DNA from: JAJXSS01 sp964547135
GTDB taxonomy: Bacteria; Planctomycetota; Phycisphaerae; Phycisphaerales; Phycisphaeraceae
Direction: 5' to 3'
Length of the DNA stretch: 64,000 bases
Assembly: GCA_964547135.1 (NCBI GenBank)
Contig: CAZJMK010000010.1
Location: 6,498 to 70,497 of the forward strand
The notes beneath the pieces were generated by a model. It did not search any database. It was not told the origin of the DNA and was given only the letters and a program-made list of their open reading frames with translations. This document shows, in pieces, positions 56,925 through 64,000 of the stretch (positions are counted from its first letter, which is position 1; every line of letters begins with the position of its first letter). The position numbers and the translations under genes are program-made.

Positions 56925-57194
56925 ATGCGACTGAGAGTTGCACACTTTGTCGGCTTTTTGTTTGCAAGTATCACGTTAACTGCACTTGTTTTGGTTTTGG
57001 GTCTTTACCTAGAAACACTGGATGTCAGGCCTGATACGGCTGAGGTTTTGTTGCTGCCCTTATTGTGGATCGGAAGTATCGGAGGATTTATTTGCGCGAG
57101 CATCATCGCCACCAAAACCGCATGGTTGTTTTATGGCATCAATCATCGAGCAGGGTCGGTCAATTGCATCGGCGAGCGGACCCCCATGAAATGA
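56925..57194 (+). CDS. Small membrane protein of unknown function
   Basis: An 89-residue protein with two predicted membrane helices: VAHFVGFLFASITLTALVLVLGLY (about 5-28) and VLLLPLLWIGSIGGFICASIIA (about 41-62), joined by an acidic loop. No family is recognised. It is AT-richer than the neighbouring genes, which suggests a different origin. It sits between copies of the GGATAATGG repeat and the CCGCTCGTGGCTCTG element. A transporter subunit or a small assembly factor for nrf or murB is conceivable, but no evidence favours either. No strong ribosome-binding site precedes the ATG. Confidence 0.4.
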   Translation: MRLRVAHFVGFLFASITLTALVLVLGLYLETLDVRPDTAEVLLLPLLWIGSIGGFICASIIATKTAWLFYGINHRAGSVNCIGERTPMK

Positions 57195-57406
57195 CCACGC
57201 TTCATGGCACTGGCAGACAAGCTGCCAGTGGCACCCGGCGATAATCATATCGGGACGCAGAGCCGCGCGTGGCAACCAGCGGTTAAGTACAAGTACCACG
57301 CGCTTCCGCTCGTGGCTCTGAGCCTGTTTCGACTCGATCAAAACGGTACGTATGACGTCAAATTAGTATGAACATCATCCATCATCCTTTATCCATGATC
57401 CATGCT
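57195..57406. repeat. CGTGGCTCTG element and hairpins between the small membrane gene and murB
   Basis: CACTGGCAG-ACAAG-CTGCCAGTG is a perfect hairpin at about 57208-57230. The CCGCTCGTGGCTCTGA element with its inverted arm GAGCCGCGCGTGG spans 57257-57325, and it ends in a tail CGTATGACGTCAAATTAGTATGA resembling that at 9118-9140. The CATCCATCATCC words follow. Confidence 0.7.
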
Positions 57407-58318
57407 TCACGGCCAAATCACCACTTCGCGTTCGAGTTTGACGGCAAACTTTGCCAGCACGGTTTGTTCGATGTGTTTCATCACGGCGATGATGTCACTT
57501 GCCTTGCCGGGTTTGTGAACGAGCACGAAATTGGCGTGAATTTGCGATACCTCCGCCGAGCCGACGCGAAAGCCTTTCAACCCGGCACGGTCGATGAGTT
57601 GACCAGCGGAAGCGCCCACCTCTGGCGGCGGGTTTTTGAAGGCACACCCAGCCGAGTGCGCCCCCAGGGGTTGTGACGCACTTTTCCAGGCGAAAATTTC
57701 CTTCACCCGTTTCACCAAAGCCTGCGGATCGTCGGGGGTGAGCGTGAACTCGACCTCGGTGATGAATTTGCCGACGATGTTGGTTTTGCGATACGAAAAA
57801 ACCAGGTCGTCACGATCACGGCTGTACGACTGCCCTGCTGCGTCCATCATCTGCACACGATTCACACTGCGGCCAATGTCGCCATACGCACCACCTGCGT
57901 TCATTTTCACCGCTCCGCCGACCGTGGCCGGTATGCCCGCAAGGCACTCCAGGCCCGACAGCCCGGCCTTGGCGGTGTCGAGCACCAATGCTTTCAAATC
58001 AACCCCGGCGCCGGCGGTGACGAGGCCGGTGTTGGTGTCGATGGTCACCTGTTTGAAAGCCGGGTCATCGAGTTTCACGACGATGCCTTGTACGCCTTCA
58101 TCGGCAACCAGCAGGTTGGCACCATCGCCAAGCACGTAAACGGGGATTTTTTTTTCGTGGCAGCGTTGTGCGAGGGTGGCCAGTTGTTGAAGTGATGAAG
58201 GATGGGCCAACACACGCGCAGGCCCGCCCACGCCGTACCAGGTGAGGTTGGCCAGCGGCTGGTCCAGTTCATGCGGAATGGCCAGGTCGGCTAATAGCTT
58301 TTGCATGAGCAGCATCAT
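57407..58318 (-). CDS. murB: UDP-N-acetylenolpyruvoylglucosamine reductase
   Basis: A 303-residue FAD enzyme that makes UDP-N-acetylmuramic acid, a committed step to peptidoglycan. The FAD-binding region shows NLTWYGVGGPARVL, VLGDGANLLVADEG, the GLECLAGIPATVGGAVKMNAGG block and the C-terminal substrate region GCAFKNPP, SAGQLIDRAGLKGFRVG and VSQIHANFVLV with the catalytic Ser and Glu-like positions. The GCAFKNP form with Cys is type II-like. Presence of murB suggests this organism makes peptidoglycan. Starts at 58318, 58315 and 58306 (M-Q-K) are all possible. No other mur gene is nearby, and it stands alone on the minus strand. Confidence 0.95.
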   Translation of the reverse strand: MMLLMQKLLADLAIPHELDQPLANLTWYGVGGPARVLAHPSSLQQLATLAQRCHEKKIPVYVLGDGANLLVADEGVQGIVVKLDDPAFKQVTIDTNTGLVTAGAGVDLKALVLDTAKAGLSGLECLAGIPATVGGAVKMNAGGAYGDIGRSVNRVQMMDAAGQSYSRDRDDLVFSYRKTNIVGKFITEVEFTLTPDDPQALVKRVKEIFAWKSASQPLGAHSAGCAFKNPPPEVGASAGQLIDRAGLKGFRVGSAEVSQIHANFVLVHKPGKASDIIAVMKHIEQTVLAKFAVKLEREVVIWP

Positions 58319-58482
58319 AAACAAGGTTGGGTGTTGCGTCAGTGTTATTTTCGAAGTATGCGTCAGCCTTGTTGTTCACCCATCGTTCATCAATTCTTCA
58401 TCAATTTGTGATGCGACGTTCGCATAAACCTCACATTGTCTTTTTACCTTATTTTAAAACCTTTCCAACCAAGGAGCGGAAA

Positions 58483-60183
58483 ATGCACAAGGCAATGGTG
58501 ACGGTGGGGGTCATGGCAGCCACGGTGACGACGCTGAACCTGCTCGCTGTTGACGCGAGCGCGCAGGAAGCGAAAAACGTCATTCTGATGATTTCCGACG
58601 GAGCGGGGGACACGACCTGGCGCAGTGCCAACATGTGGCAGTTCGGCAGCGATGCCAACACGGCCCCGCAATTTGCCCAACGATTTGAACAGTCCGACTT
58701 TGCCCAATATTGGATGACCACGTACCCCGGTAACACGCTGCCGTTGCCGCCGGGACAGACGGATGTGAGGCTGGGTTTTCAAGCTGGGACGTTTCCGCGC
58801 TTGCTGCCCCGTTTGTGGAACGAATTACCCATCCCTGATTTTGGGGGATATGACCCGACACGTGCCAACGACAGCACGCCGATGAATGTGCCTTTGTTCG
58901 CCAATGCATCGGGCAGTTTGCTGGGCGACCGTGGCCCGCGTTTGGACCTGACGCCGGTGGCGAGCAACCCCTCGGCTGTGCGGCAACTGGCCAACCTGCT
59001 GGAAGCCAACGGCACGGTGCGGGCACACATGGACCAGGGCTTTGCCGGGTATGACTACATGATTTGGAACAGCACCACCGACTCGGCGGCAGCGGGTACA
59101 GCCTTGGCGTCGGGTCAGAAAACCTACAACTCAGCCATCAACTTCATCGACACAGGCTCATCGCTGCAACCAGTGCCTTTCATCACCCAGCAGGTCAAAG
59201 CCCACGGGAAAAAGGCGGGCGTGGTCACCACCAAACCCTTCACGGATGCAACGCCTGCGGTCTTTGGCACAGCCAATGATTATCGTGATGATGAAGCGGA
59301 AATCAGCCACGACATGATTCACAACGGGTTGCTGGATGTGATCATCAGCCCCGGCCACCCCGAATTCGGTTCGGGCGGCGCACCGCGTACACCCAACTAC
59401 AGCACCGTCAGTCAGCCCAATCTGCAAGCCCTGCGTGACGGGTCGGCCGGGTGGTCGTTTGTGGATGATGCGCAACAACTCAAAGACATCGGTGCGGGGA
59501 CGGAGGCGGCGCCGGATCGATTGTTCGGGTTGGTGCCGGTGAGTTCATCGCTCAACAGCCGGGATACGACCGGCCGTACCAATGCGTATGACCCGCGTTT
59601 TTACAACCCGCTGGACCCCAAGGGTGCGGTGCCGTTTGTGATGCCTGATTTGGATGAACTGAGCCTGGCAGCAATCAACACGCTCAACAAGGGTAACAAC
59701 GGTTTCTTTCTGATGGTGGAGGGAGCCAGTGTTGACTCGGCAGCACATGCCAACAACCTGCCGCAGTTGATTGAAGAACAGTTGCAGTTCAACCGTGCGG
59801 TGGATGCGGTGATTGCCTGGGTGGAAGCCAACAGCAACTGGAACGAAACCTTGCTGATCGTCACGACCGATCACGCCAACGGGTTGTTCCTTGGGCCTGA
59901 TTCGGACTCGATTTTCATGCAGGACCCGCAGGCGACGGGCGTGGGCGAACTGCCGCTGGGCATGTGGTGGAGCACCAATCACACCAATGAGTTGGTGCCG
60001 TTGTGGACCAAGGGCGTGGGCAGTGAATTGTTTGCCGGGCTGTACGATGGCTCGGACCCGCGTCGGGGCATGTTCATCGACAATACCGATGTGTATCGGG
60101 TGATGAGCACCGTGGTGCCCGAACCGACCAGCATGTTGCTGCTGGCGATGGGTGCAGTCGGCATGCTGATGCGTCGTCGCTGA
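58483..60183 (+). CDS. Exported alkaline phosphatase with PEP-CTERM tail
   Basis: A 566-residue secreted metalloenzyme of the alkaline phosphatase superfamily. A signal peptide (~1-27, ending at ASA) precedes KNVILMISDGAGD, whose Asp39 is a metal ligand. The nucleophile region is TDSAAAGTALASGQKTYN with Ser201, followed by KKAGVVTTKPFTDATPAVF, GFFLMVEGASVDSAAHANN (metal ligands) and LLIVTTDHANG. The protein ends with VPEPTSMLLLAMGAVGMLMRRR-like tail (Pro-Glu-Pro, hydrophobic helix, RRR), a PEP-CTERM sorting signal. It should release phosphate from organic esters at the cell surface. AAGGAG lies 6 nt before ATG 58483. No pho-box-like repeats were recognised in the short upstream region. Confidence 0.93.
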   Translation: MHKAMVTVGVMAATVTTLNLLAVDASAQEAKNVILMISDGAGDTTWRSANMWQFGSDANTAPQFAQRFEQSDFAQYWMTTYPGNTLPLPPGQTDVRLGFQAGTFPRLLPRLWNELPIPDFGGYDPTRANDSTPMNVPLFANASGSLLGDRGPRLDLTPVASNPSAVRQLANLLEANGTVRAHMDQGFAGYDYMIWNSTTDSAAAGTALASGQKTYNSAINFIDTGSSLQPVPFITQQVKAHGKKAGVVTTKPFTDATPAVFGTANDYRDDEAEISHDMIHNGLLDVIISPGHPEFGSGGAPRTPNYSTVSQPNLQALRDGSAGWSFVDDAQQLKDIGAGTEAAPDRLFGLVPVSSSLNSRDTTGRTNAYDPRFYNPLDPKGAVPFVMPDLDELSLAAINTLNKGNNGFFLMVEGASVDSAAHANNLPQLIEEQLQFNRAVDAVIAWVEANSNWNETLLIVTTDHANGLFLGPDSDSIFMQDPQATGVGELPLGMWWSTNHTNELVPLWTKGVGSELFAGLYDGSDPRRGMFIDNTDVYRVMSTVVPEPTSMLLLAMGAVGMLMRRR

Positions 60184-60198
60184 ATTGCTTCAGAACAT

Positions 60199-60227
60199 TT
60201 GGTGGGTTTATCAAAGTGCGTTATGAT
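60199..60227 (+). promoter_or_regulatory. Sigma70-type promoter of the cyd operon
   Basis: TTGGTG (60199-60204), 17-bp spacer, TATGAT (60222-60227), 30 bp before the cydA ATG. The leader is short (about 20 nt). No FNR- or ArcA-like box was seen between the previous gene and cydA. Confidence 0.6.
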
Positions 60228-60256
60228 CATCGGACAACCATGTCCGAGAAACGATC

Positions 60257-61768
60257 ATGGACGCACTTTTGCTTTCGCGGATTCAATTTGCCGGGACGAT
60301 CATGTTTCATTACCTGTTCCCGCCGCTGACCATCGGGCTGGGCATGGTGATGGTGTTCCTGGAATTTCAATACCTGCGCACCCGCGACCCGGTGTACGAA
60401 CAGGCTGCCAAGTTTTGGACCAAAATATTCGGCATTTGCTTTGCCATCGGCGTGGCCAGCGGCATTGTGATGGTCTTCCAGTTCGGCACCAACTGGTCCG
60501 GCTACTCGCGCTTCGTCGGCGATGTGTTCGGGTCAGCCCTGGCGGCCGAGGGCGTGTTCGCCTTTTTTCTGGAATCGGGGTTTCTGGCGATTTTGCTCTT
60601 CGGGTGGGACCGGGTGTCGGCTGGGTTTCATTTTTTTGCCACCTGCATGGTATGGATCGGTTCGATTTTCAGCTCCATATGGATCACCGTCGCCAACAGT
60701 TGGCAGCAGACCCCGGCTGGGTCGCACGTGGTGCAGATGACCCGCAATGGGGAACCGTGGGTGCTCGATGGTCAGCCGGTGATGCGCGCGGAAATCACCA
60801 ACTTTTGGGAGGTGGTGTTCAACCCCTCATCGGTTGACCGGCTCGTTCACGTCTGGCTGGGGGCGTTCATACTGGGCACGTTTTTCATCATGAGCATCAG
60901 TGCCTGGTACCTGCTCAAAAACAAACATGTTGCGTTTGCCAAGCGTTCGTTTGGCGGGGCGCTGATACTGGCGACCATCGTCTGCCTGTTGCAACTCACC
61001 TCGGGGCACAGTCAGGCCAAGGTCGTCGCCGAGTATCAACCGGCCAAGCTGGCGGCTTTTGAAGGGTTGTACGAAACCGCAGCACAGGGCGAGGGTTCGC
61101 CTTTGTATTTATTCGGCTGGGTGAATGACGATGCACGCACGGTGACGGGCATTGCGCTACCGAAAATGCTCAGCTTTTTGGTGCATAGTGATTTCACCAC
61201 ACCGGTGCCGGGGTTTGACCGGTTGGAAAAGGACTTTGGCAAGCCGCCGATGCAGATCGCGTTTCAAAGCTATCACCTGATGGTGGCCATCGGCATGACC
61301 TTCATCGCTTCGACCCTGCTGGGCTGCTTTTACCTTTGGCGGGGCACGTTATGGAACCAGCGCTGGCTGCTCTGGTTTTTCGTCTTGGCGGTGTTGCCTG
61401 CGTTTGCCGGGAATCAGTTGGGGTGGATCGCAGCGGAGGTCGGTCGGCAACCCTGGATTGTGTACCCGATGGTGCGTGACGGGGCCATTGTCATCGACGG
61501 GATGCGCACCGCCGATGCGGTGTCGCCCAACATCACAGCCGGGCAGGTGCTCGGATCAATGGTCATGTTCGGGCTGATTTACGCGATGCTCTTTGTGGTT
61601 TGGATTTACGTACTCAATCACAAAATTCAAGCCGGCCCCGATGCCCCCAAACCCTCGCCCCCGGCCCCCACCTCCGGTTCAGGCCCCGGCTCAACCACCA
61701 GTGAAGCGTTGCTCGATACCGCGGGCAAACTCACCGGCAGACAAGCGTCGATGACCAGTGCCAAGTGA
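60257..61768 (+). CDS. cydA: Cytochrome bd ubiquinol oxidase subunit I
   Basis: A 503-residue membrane protein that carries hemes b558, b595 and d and oxidises quinol while reducing oxygen, with high affinity. Landmarks: GTIMFHYLFPPLTIGLG with the heme b595 ligand His18, QFGTNWSGYS, DRLVHVWLGAFILG with the b558 His, QPAKLAAFEGLYET of the quinol-binding Q-loop (short form), and GWIAAEVGRQPWIV. The final ~45 residues are a Pro/Ser/Thr-rich cytosolic extension. It is the first gene of a cyd operon: cydA, DUF4405 gene, cydB. Together with nrfHA it points to life at low oxygen. No cydX-like small gene was found. Confidence 0.97.
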   Translation: MDALLLSRIQFAGTIMFHYLFPPLTIGLGMVMVFLEFQYLRTRDPVYEQAAKFWTKIFGICFAIGVASGIVMVFQFGTNWSGYSRFVGDVFGSALAAEGVFAFFLESGFLAILLFGWDRVSAGFHFFATCMVWIGSIFSSIWITVANSWQQTPAGSHVVQMTRNGEPWVLDGQPVMRAEITNFWEVVFNPSSVDRLVHVWLGAFILGTFFIMSISAWYLLKNKHVAFAKRSFGGALILATIVCLLQLTSGHSQAKVVAEYQPAKLAAFEGLYETAAQGEGSPLYLFGWVNDDARTVTGIALPKMLSFLVHSDFTTPVPGFDRLEKDFGKPPMQIAFQSYHLMVAIGMTFIASTLLGCFYLWRGTLWNQRWLLWFFVLAVLPAFAGNQLGWIAAEVGRQPWIVYPMVRDGAIVIDGMRTADAVSPNITAGQVLGSMVMFGLIYAMLFVVWIYVLNHKIQAGPDAPKPSPPAPTSGSGPGSTTSEALLDTAGKLTGRQASMTSAK

Positions 61769-61797
61769 CAGGCGATGGAGTTCAGAAAAAATCATGT

Positions 61798-61890
61798 GGC
61801 TAGGAGCTAGTGGCTGGGGGATGGGCAGAATCGATCGTGATGGTGATGCTTGTTTTACCTAGCTCCAAGCCCCTAGCTACTAGCTCCAAA
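61798..61890. repeat. GGAGCTAG...CTAGCTCC repeat, copy 1
   Basis: GGAGCTAGTGGCTGGGGG, GGGCAGAATCGAT, TGATGCTTGTTTTACCTAGC and CTAGCTACTAGCTCC, in that order, make an overall inverted repeat. A diverged copy in the same order is at 62570-62660, i.e. one copy on either side of the DUF4405 gene. The CAGCCCCCAGCCCC part also occurs in the dikinase insertion. Confidence 0.8.
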
Positions 61891-61932
61891 ATCGAAGCCC
61901 GATGTTGAATCATGCATGAAACCTGTACTCAT

Positions 61933-62547
61933 ATGAACCAATCCAAAATCAATTTTGTGATCGATGCCTTGGGGCTGGTGTTGCTGGTGATGCTGGCGGC
62001 CACGGGTTTTTTGATTTATTTCGTTTTGCCGGCGGGCATGGGGCATGGTCAGGCCGTGTGGGGCATGACCCGCCACGACTGGGGCGATGTGCATTTCTGG
62101 CTTGCCGTCGGGTTGCTTGCGATGATCGGTTTGCACCTGGCGATGCACTGGCGATGGGTGTGGTTCATGATCAAGGGCAGTGGGCGACATGCGGGCTTGC
62201 GCCTGGCGGCAGCGGTATTGGTACTGCTCGTGCTGCTGGGCCTGGCGGTTTCGCCCTGGGTTTTACCGGTGGAGTCAACGGGTGAACGAGGGCAGCATCG
62301 CAATCAAAGTGTCAGCCAATCAAATCACAGTGACACCGATACCCATTCACTCAACATCACCGGGAGCATGACCCTGCGTGAACTGGAAACCAGCACGGGG
62401 GTATCAGCAGCGATCATTTGGAAGGAATTGGGTTTGCCCGGTGCGCCGGTGACCGATGAACGACTCGGCAGACTGAGGCGCAAACACGAATTTTCGATGC
62501 AGCAACTGCGCGACATCGTGGCCGAACATCAGCAACCAAAACCGTGA
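61933..62547 (+). CDS. DUF4405 membrane protein between cydA and cydB
   Basis: A 204-residue membrane protein. Its start, KINFVIDALGLVLLVMLAATGFLIYF, then MTRHDWGDVHFWLAVGLLAMIGLHLAMHWRWV, is the DUF4405 signature: about three or four helices with conserved His residues (RHDWGDVHFW; LHLAMHW) that could bind heme, as in cytochrome b-like DUF4405 proteins. The last ~60 residues form a cytosolic helical domain (SMTLRELETSTGVSAAIIWKELGLPG...) typical of such tails. The role is unknown; position in the cyd operon suggests an electron-transfer partner or assembly factor. ATG 61933 is preferred over 61912 as homology starts there. Its flanks are the two GGAGCTAG repeats, so it may have been inserted or the repeats duplicated around it. 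Confidence 0.8.
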   Translation: MNQSKINFVIDALGLVLLVMLAATGFLIYFVLPAGMGHGQAVWGMTRHDWGDVHFWLAVGLLAMIGLHLAMHWRWVWFMIKGSGRHAGLRLAAAVLVLLVLLGLAVSPWVLPVESTGERGQHRNQSVSQSNHSDTDTHSLNITGSMTLRELETSTGVSAAIIWKELGLPGAPVTDERLGRLRRKHEFSMQQLRDIVAEHQQPKP

Positions 62548-62569
62548 CACGGTGTTTGAAAGCACAGAA

Positions 62570-62660
62570 AAGGAGCTAGGGGCTGGGGGCTGGGGGCTGG
62601 GCAGAATCGATGGTGATAGTGATGCTTGTTTTACCTAGCTACTAGCTCCAAGCAACTAGC
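62570..62660. repeat. GGAGCTAG...CTAGCTCC repeat, copy 2
   Basis: Diverged copy of 61798-61890, with three GGGGCT units (GGGGCTGGGGGCTGGGGGCT) in place of one, then the shared GGGCAGAATCGAT, TGATGCTTGTTTTACCTAGC and ACTAGCTCC words. Lies between the DUF4405 gene and cydB. Confidence 0.8.
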
Positions 62661-62692
62661 CACCGCATCAGCGTTGATACAGGAACCCATTC

Positions 62693-63709
62693 ATGGAACT
62701 GCAAATTCTCTGGTTCGTGCTGCTGGGCGTTTTACTGGGCGGGTATGCGGTGCTCGATGGGTTTGATCTGGGCGTGGGCATTTTGCACCTGGGTGCCAAG
62801 GGCGATACCGAACGTCGCACCGTCATCAACTCCATCGGCCCGATGTGGGACGGCAACGAAGTCTGGCTGATCACCTTCGGCGGAGCACTCTTCGCCGCGT
62901 TCCCCGAAGCCTATGCCACCATTTTCAGCGGCTTTTACCTGGCGTTCATGCTGTTGCTGTTGGCCCTGATTTTTCGAGCCGTGTCGCTTGAGTTTCGCAG
63001 CAAAATGCAATCGCCCGCCTGGCGCTCCACCTTCGACTTCGGGTTTTTTCTGGGCAGTCTGCTGGCAACGGTTTTATTCGGCGTGGCGGTGGGCAATGCC
63101 ATGATCGGCATCCCGCTGGACCAGCGCGGCGAGTTCATCGGCTCGTTCTTCGACCTTTTGGGCTTCTACCAAATCGCCGTCGGCGGCCTGGCCGTCGCCC
63201 TGTTCACCATGCACGGGGCCATTTACCTCTACCTCAAAACCGAGGGCGAATTGCAGGAACGCGCCCACGGATGGATGTGGTCCACCTATGGCTTCTTTCT
63301 GGTCATGTACCTGTTTGTCACCATCATCACCCTCGTGCAGGTGCCCCAGGCCACGTTCAATTTCACCAACTACCCCTGGGCGTGGGTGGTGGTGCTGCTC
63401 AACATTCTGGCCATCGCCAACATACCCCGCGCCATTTACCTGCGTCGCCCCGGTTACGCTTTCATTTCATCGTGCAGCACGATACTGGCCCTGGTGTTTC
63501 TCTTCGGCATCGCGCTGTTCCCCAATCTGGTCGTCTCCGACCCGGACCCGCAGCATGGTCTGACGATTTTCAATGCCTCCTCCAGCCCGAAAACCTTGTG
63601 GATCATGACCATCATCGCCCTGCTGGGTATGCCCCTGGTGATCACCTACACCGTGGTCATTTACTGGACCTTCCGCGGCAAGGTGAAACTGGGCGAACAC
63701 AGTTATTAA
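62693..63709 (+). CDS. cydB: Cytochrome bd ubiquinol oxidase subunit II
   Basis: A 338-residue integral membrane protein with eight to nine helices, partner of CydA. Typical blocks: LLGVLLGGYAVLDGFDLGVGILHLG at the N-terminus, NSIGPMWDGNEVWLITFGGALFAAFPEAYAT, FRAVSLEFRSKM, the central AVGGLAVALFTMHGAIYLYLKTEG and the C-terminal WIMTIIALLGMPLVITYTVVIYWTFRGKV. Length and layout match CydB. GGAAC lies 9 nt before the ATG. It is the last gene of the cyd operon; 63710-64000 holds repeats only, with no cydC, cydD or cydX seen. Confidence 0.97.
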   Translation: MELQILWFVLLGVLLGGYAVLDGFDLGVGILHLGAKGDTERRTVINSIGPMWDGNEVWLITFGGALFAAFPEAYATIFSGFYLAFMLLLLALIFRAVSLEFRSKMQSPAWRSTFDFGFFLGSLLATVLFGVAVGNAMIGIPLDQRGEFIGSFFDLLGFYQIAVGGLAVALFTMHGAIYLYLKTEGELQERAHGWMWSTYGFFLVMYLFVTIITLVQVPQATFNFTNYPWAWVVVLLNILAIANIPRAIYLRRPGYAFISSCSTILALVFLFGIALFPNLVVSDPDPQHGLTIFNASSSPKTLWIMTIIALLGMPLVITYTVVIYWTFRGKVKLGEHSY

Positions 63710-64000
63710 ACGGGGTCGAGTGTCGGAACCAGTGACGCCGAGGGCTTTAGAGCGGTTTCAGTTCAAGTGTAGCGTCTTGCGCCCCCTCTCCCTCCGGGAG
63801 AGGGTGGCCGAGTCCGCGAGGCCGGGTGAGGGCGCTGATTGAAATACAGCACATTCGATAGATTATCACCGCAGACGCCCTCACCCTAACCCTCTCCCGG
63901 AGGGAGAGGGGACAGAAATTGTTCCGCTACGTCTGCATTGAATCCGCTCTAGTGTTTCATTGCATCTCGATTGATGGATATAGTTTTTTGAGCTTGACCC
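63710..64000. repeat. Repeats after cydB
   Basis: A half REP-like element GACGCCGAGGGCTTTAG at 63733-63750 runs into two CCCTCTCCC-type elements in inverted orientation (63780-63835 and 63878-63912), flanked by AGAGCGGTTTCAGTTCAAGT and ATTGAATCCGCTCTAG. The whole 63747-63950 stretch forms a large inverted structure. The last 50 bases show nothing recognisable. Confidence 0.65.

Noticed and set aside
57208..57230. CACTGGCAG/CTGCCAGTG hairpin considered as a terminator
   Set aside because: No T-run on either side, so termination is not supported.
60205..60221. TTGGT...ATCAA words before cydA considered as an FNR box
   Set aside because: The spacing is six, not four, and the words overlap the promoter spacer with poor match.

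Overview
This window is a draft-assembly fragment (100 Ns at 11061-11160) that looks like a planctomycete, most likely from the class Phycisphaerae. The grounds are three secreted proteins with PEP-CTERM sorting tails, two pseudopilin-like proteins with FTLIELLVVISIIALL leaders and H-x(9-10)-DG tails, eukaryote-like UDP-sugar pyrophosphorylase, a planctomycete-style sigma-like factor, a GH74-like secreted hydrolase, and heavy loading with short palindromic intergenic repeats. Taxonomy is inferred from gene content only.

Layout. 1-10.8 kb: the end of an RND efflux pump, a DUF2203 protein, UDP-sugar pyrophosphorylase, a hicB gene with a decayed hicA, purD, a LacI-type regulator, a three-copy 78-bp tandem repeat abutting a 5'-truncated glycosidase, the remnant of a secreted protein gene, and a GAF/HD-GYP phosphodiesterase. 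10.8-17.4 kb: a repeat array with the assembly gap, then LacI regulator, PEP-CTERM protein, pseudopilin and GH74-like protein, which reads as a polysaccharide-use locus. 17.8-31.4 kb: clpC, an MFS transporter, a Cu/Zn-type efflux permease with fused HMA domain, a second pseudopilin, a PEP-CTERM protein, bioD and a giant AsmA-like protein. 31.4-43.1 kb: a stand-alone MetRS-type tRNA-binding domain, argG, a GH52-like protein, transketolase, an ExbB/TolQ-type protein, a truncated sigma-like factor and a divergent pyruvate phosphate dikinase. 43.4-52.5 kb: rpoB and rpoC separated by two small genes, one of the HEPN superfamily. 52.5-54.2 kb: tRNA-Pro(GGG) among duplicated tRNA fragments, a GIY-YIG protein and a NrdJb-like TSCPD protein. 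54.5-63.7 kb: nrfHA (nitrite to ammonium) behind a perfect FNR-type box, murB, an exported alkaline phosphatase, and a cytochrome bd operon with a DUF4405 gene between cydA and cydB. Together nrfHA and cyd point to growth at low oxygen.

The main surprises are two. First, at least ten families of short palindromic or simple repeats fill most intergenic spaces; several of them are packed in frame (about 150 codons) inside the dikinase gene, and others sit exactly where genes are truncated or where tRNA-like fragments have been copied. Second, a HEPN gene and an unknown partner gene are embedded, co-directionally and tightly spaced, in the normally contiguous rpoBC operon. All calls come from reading the sequence; no database search was run.
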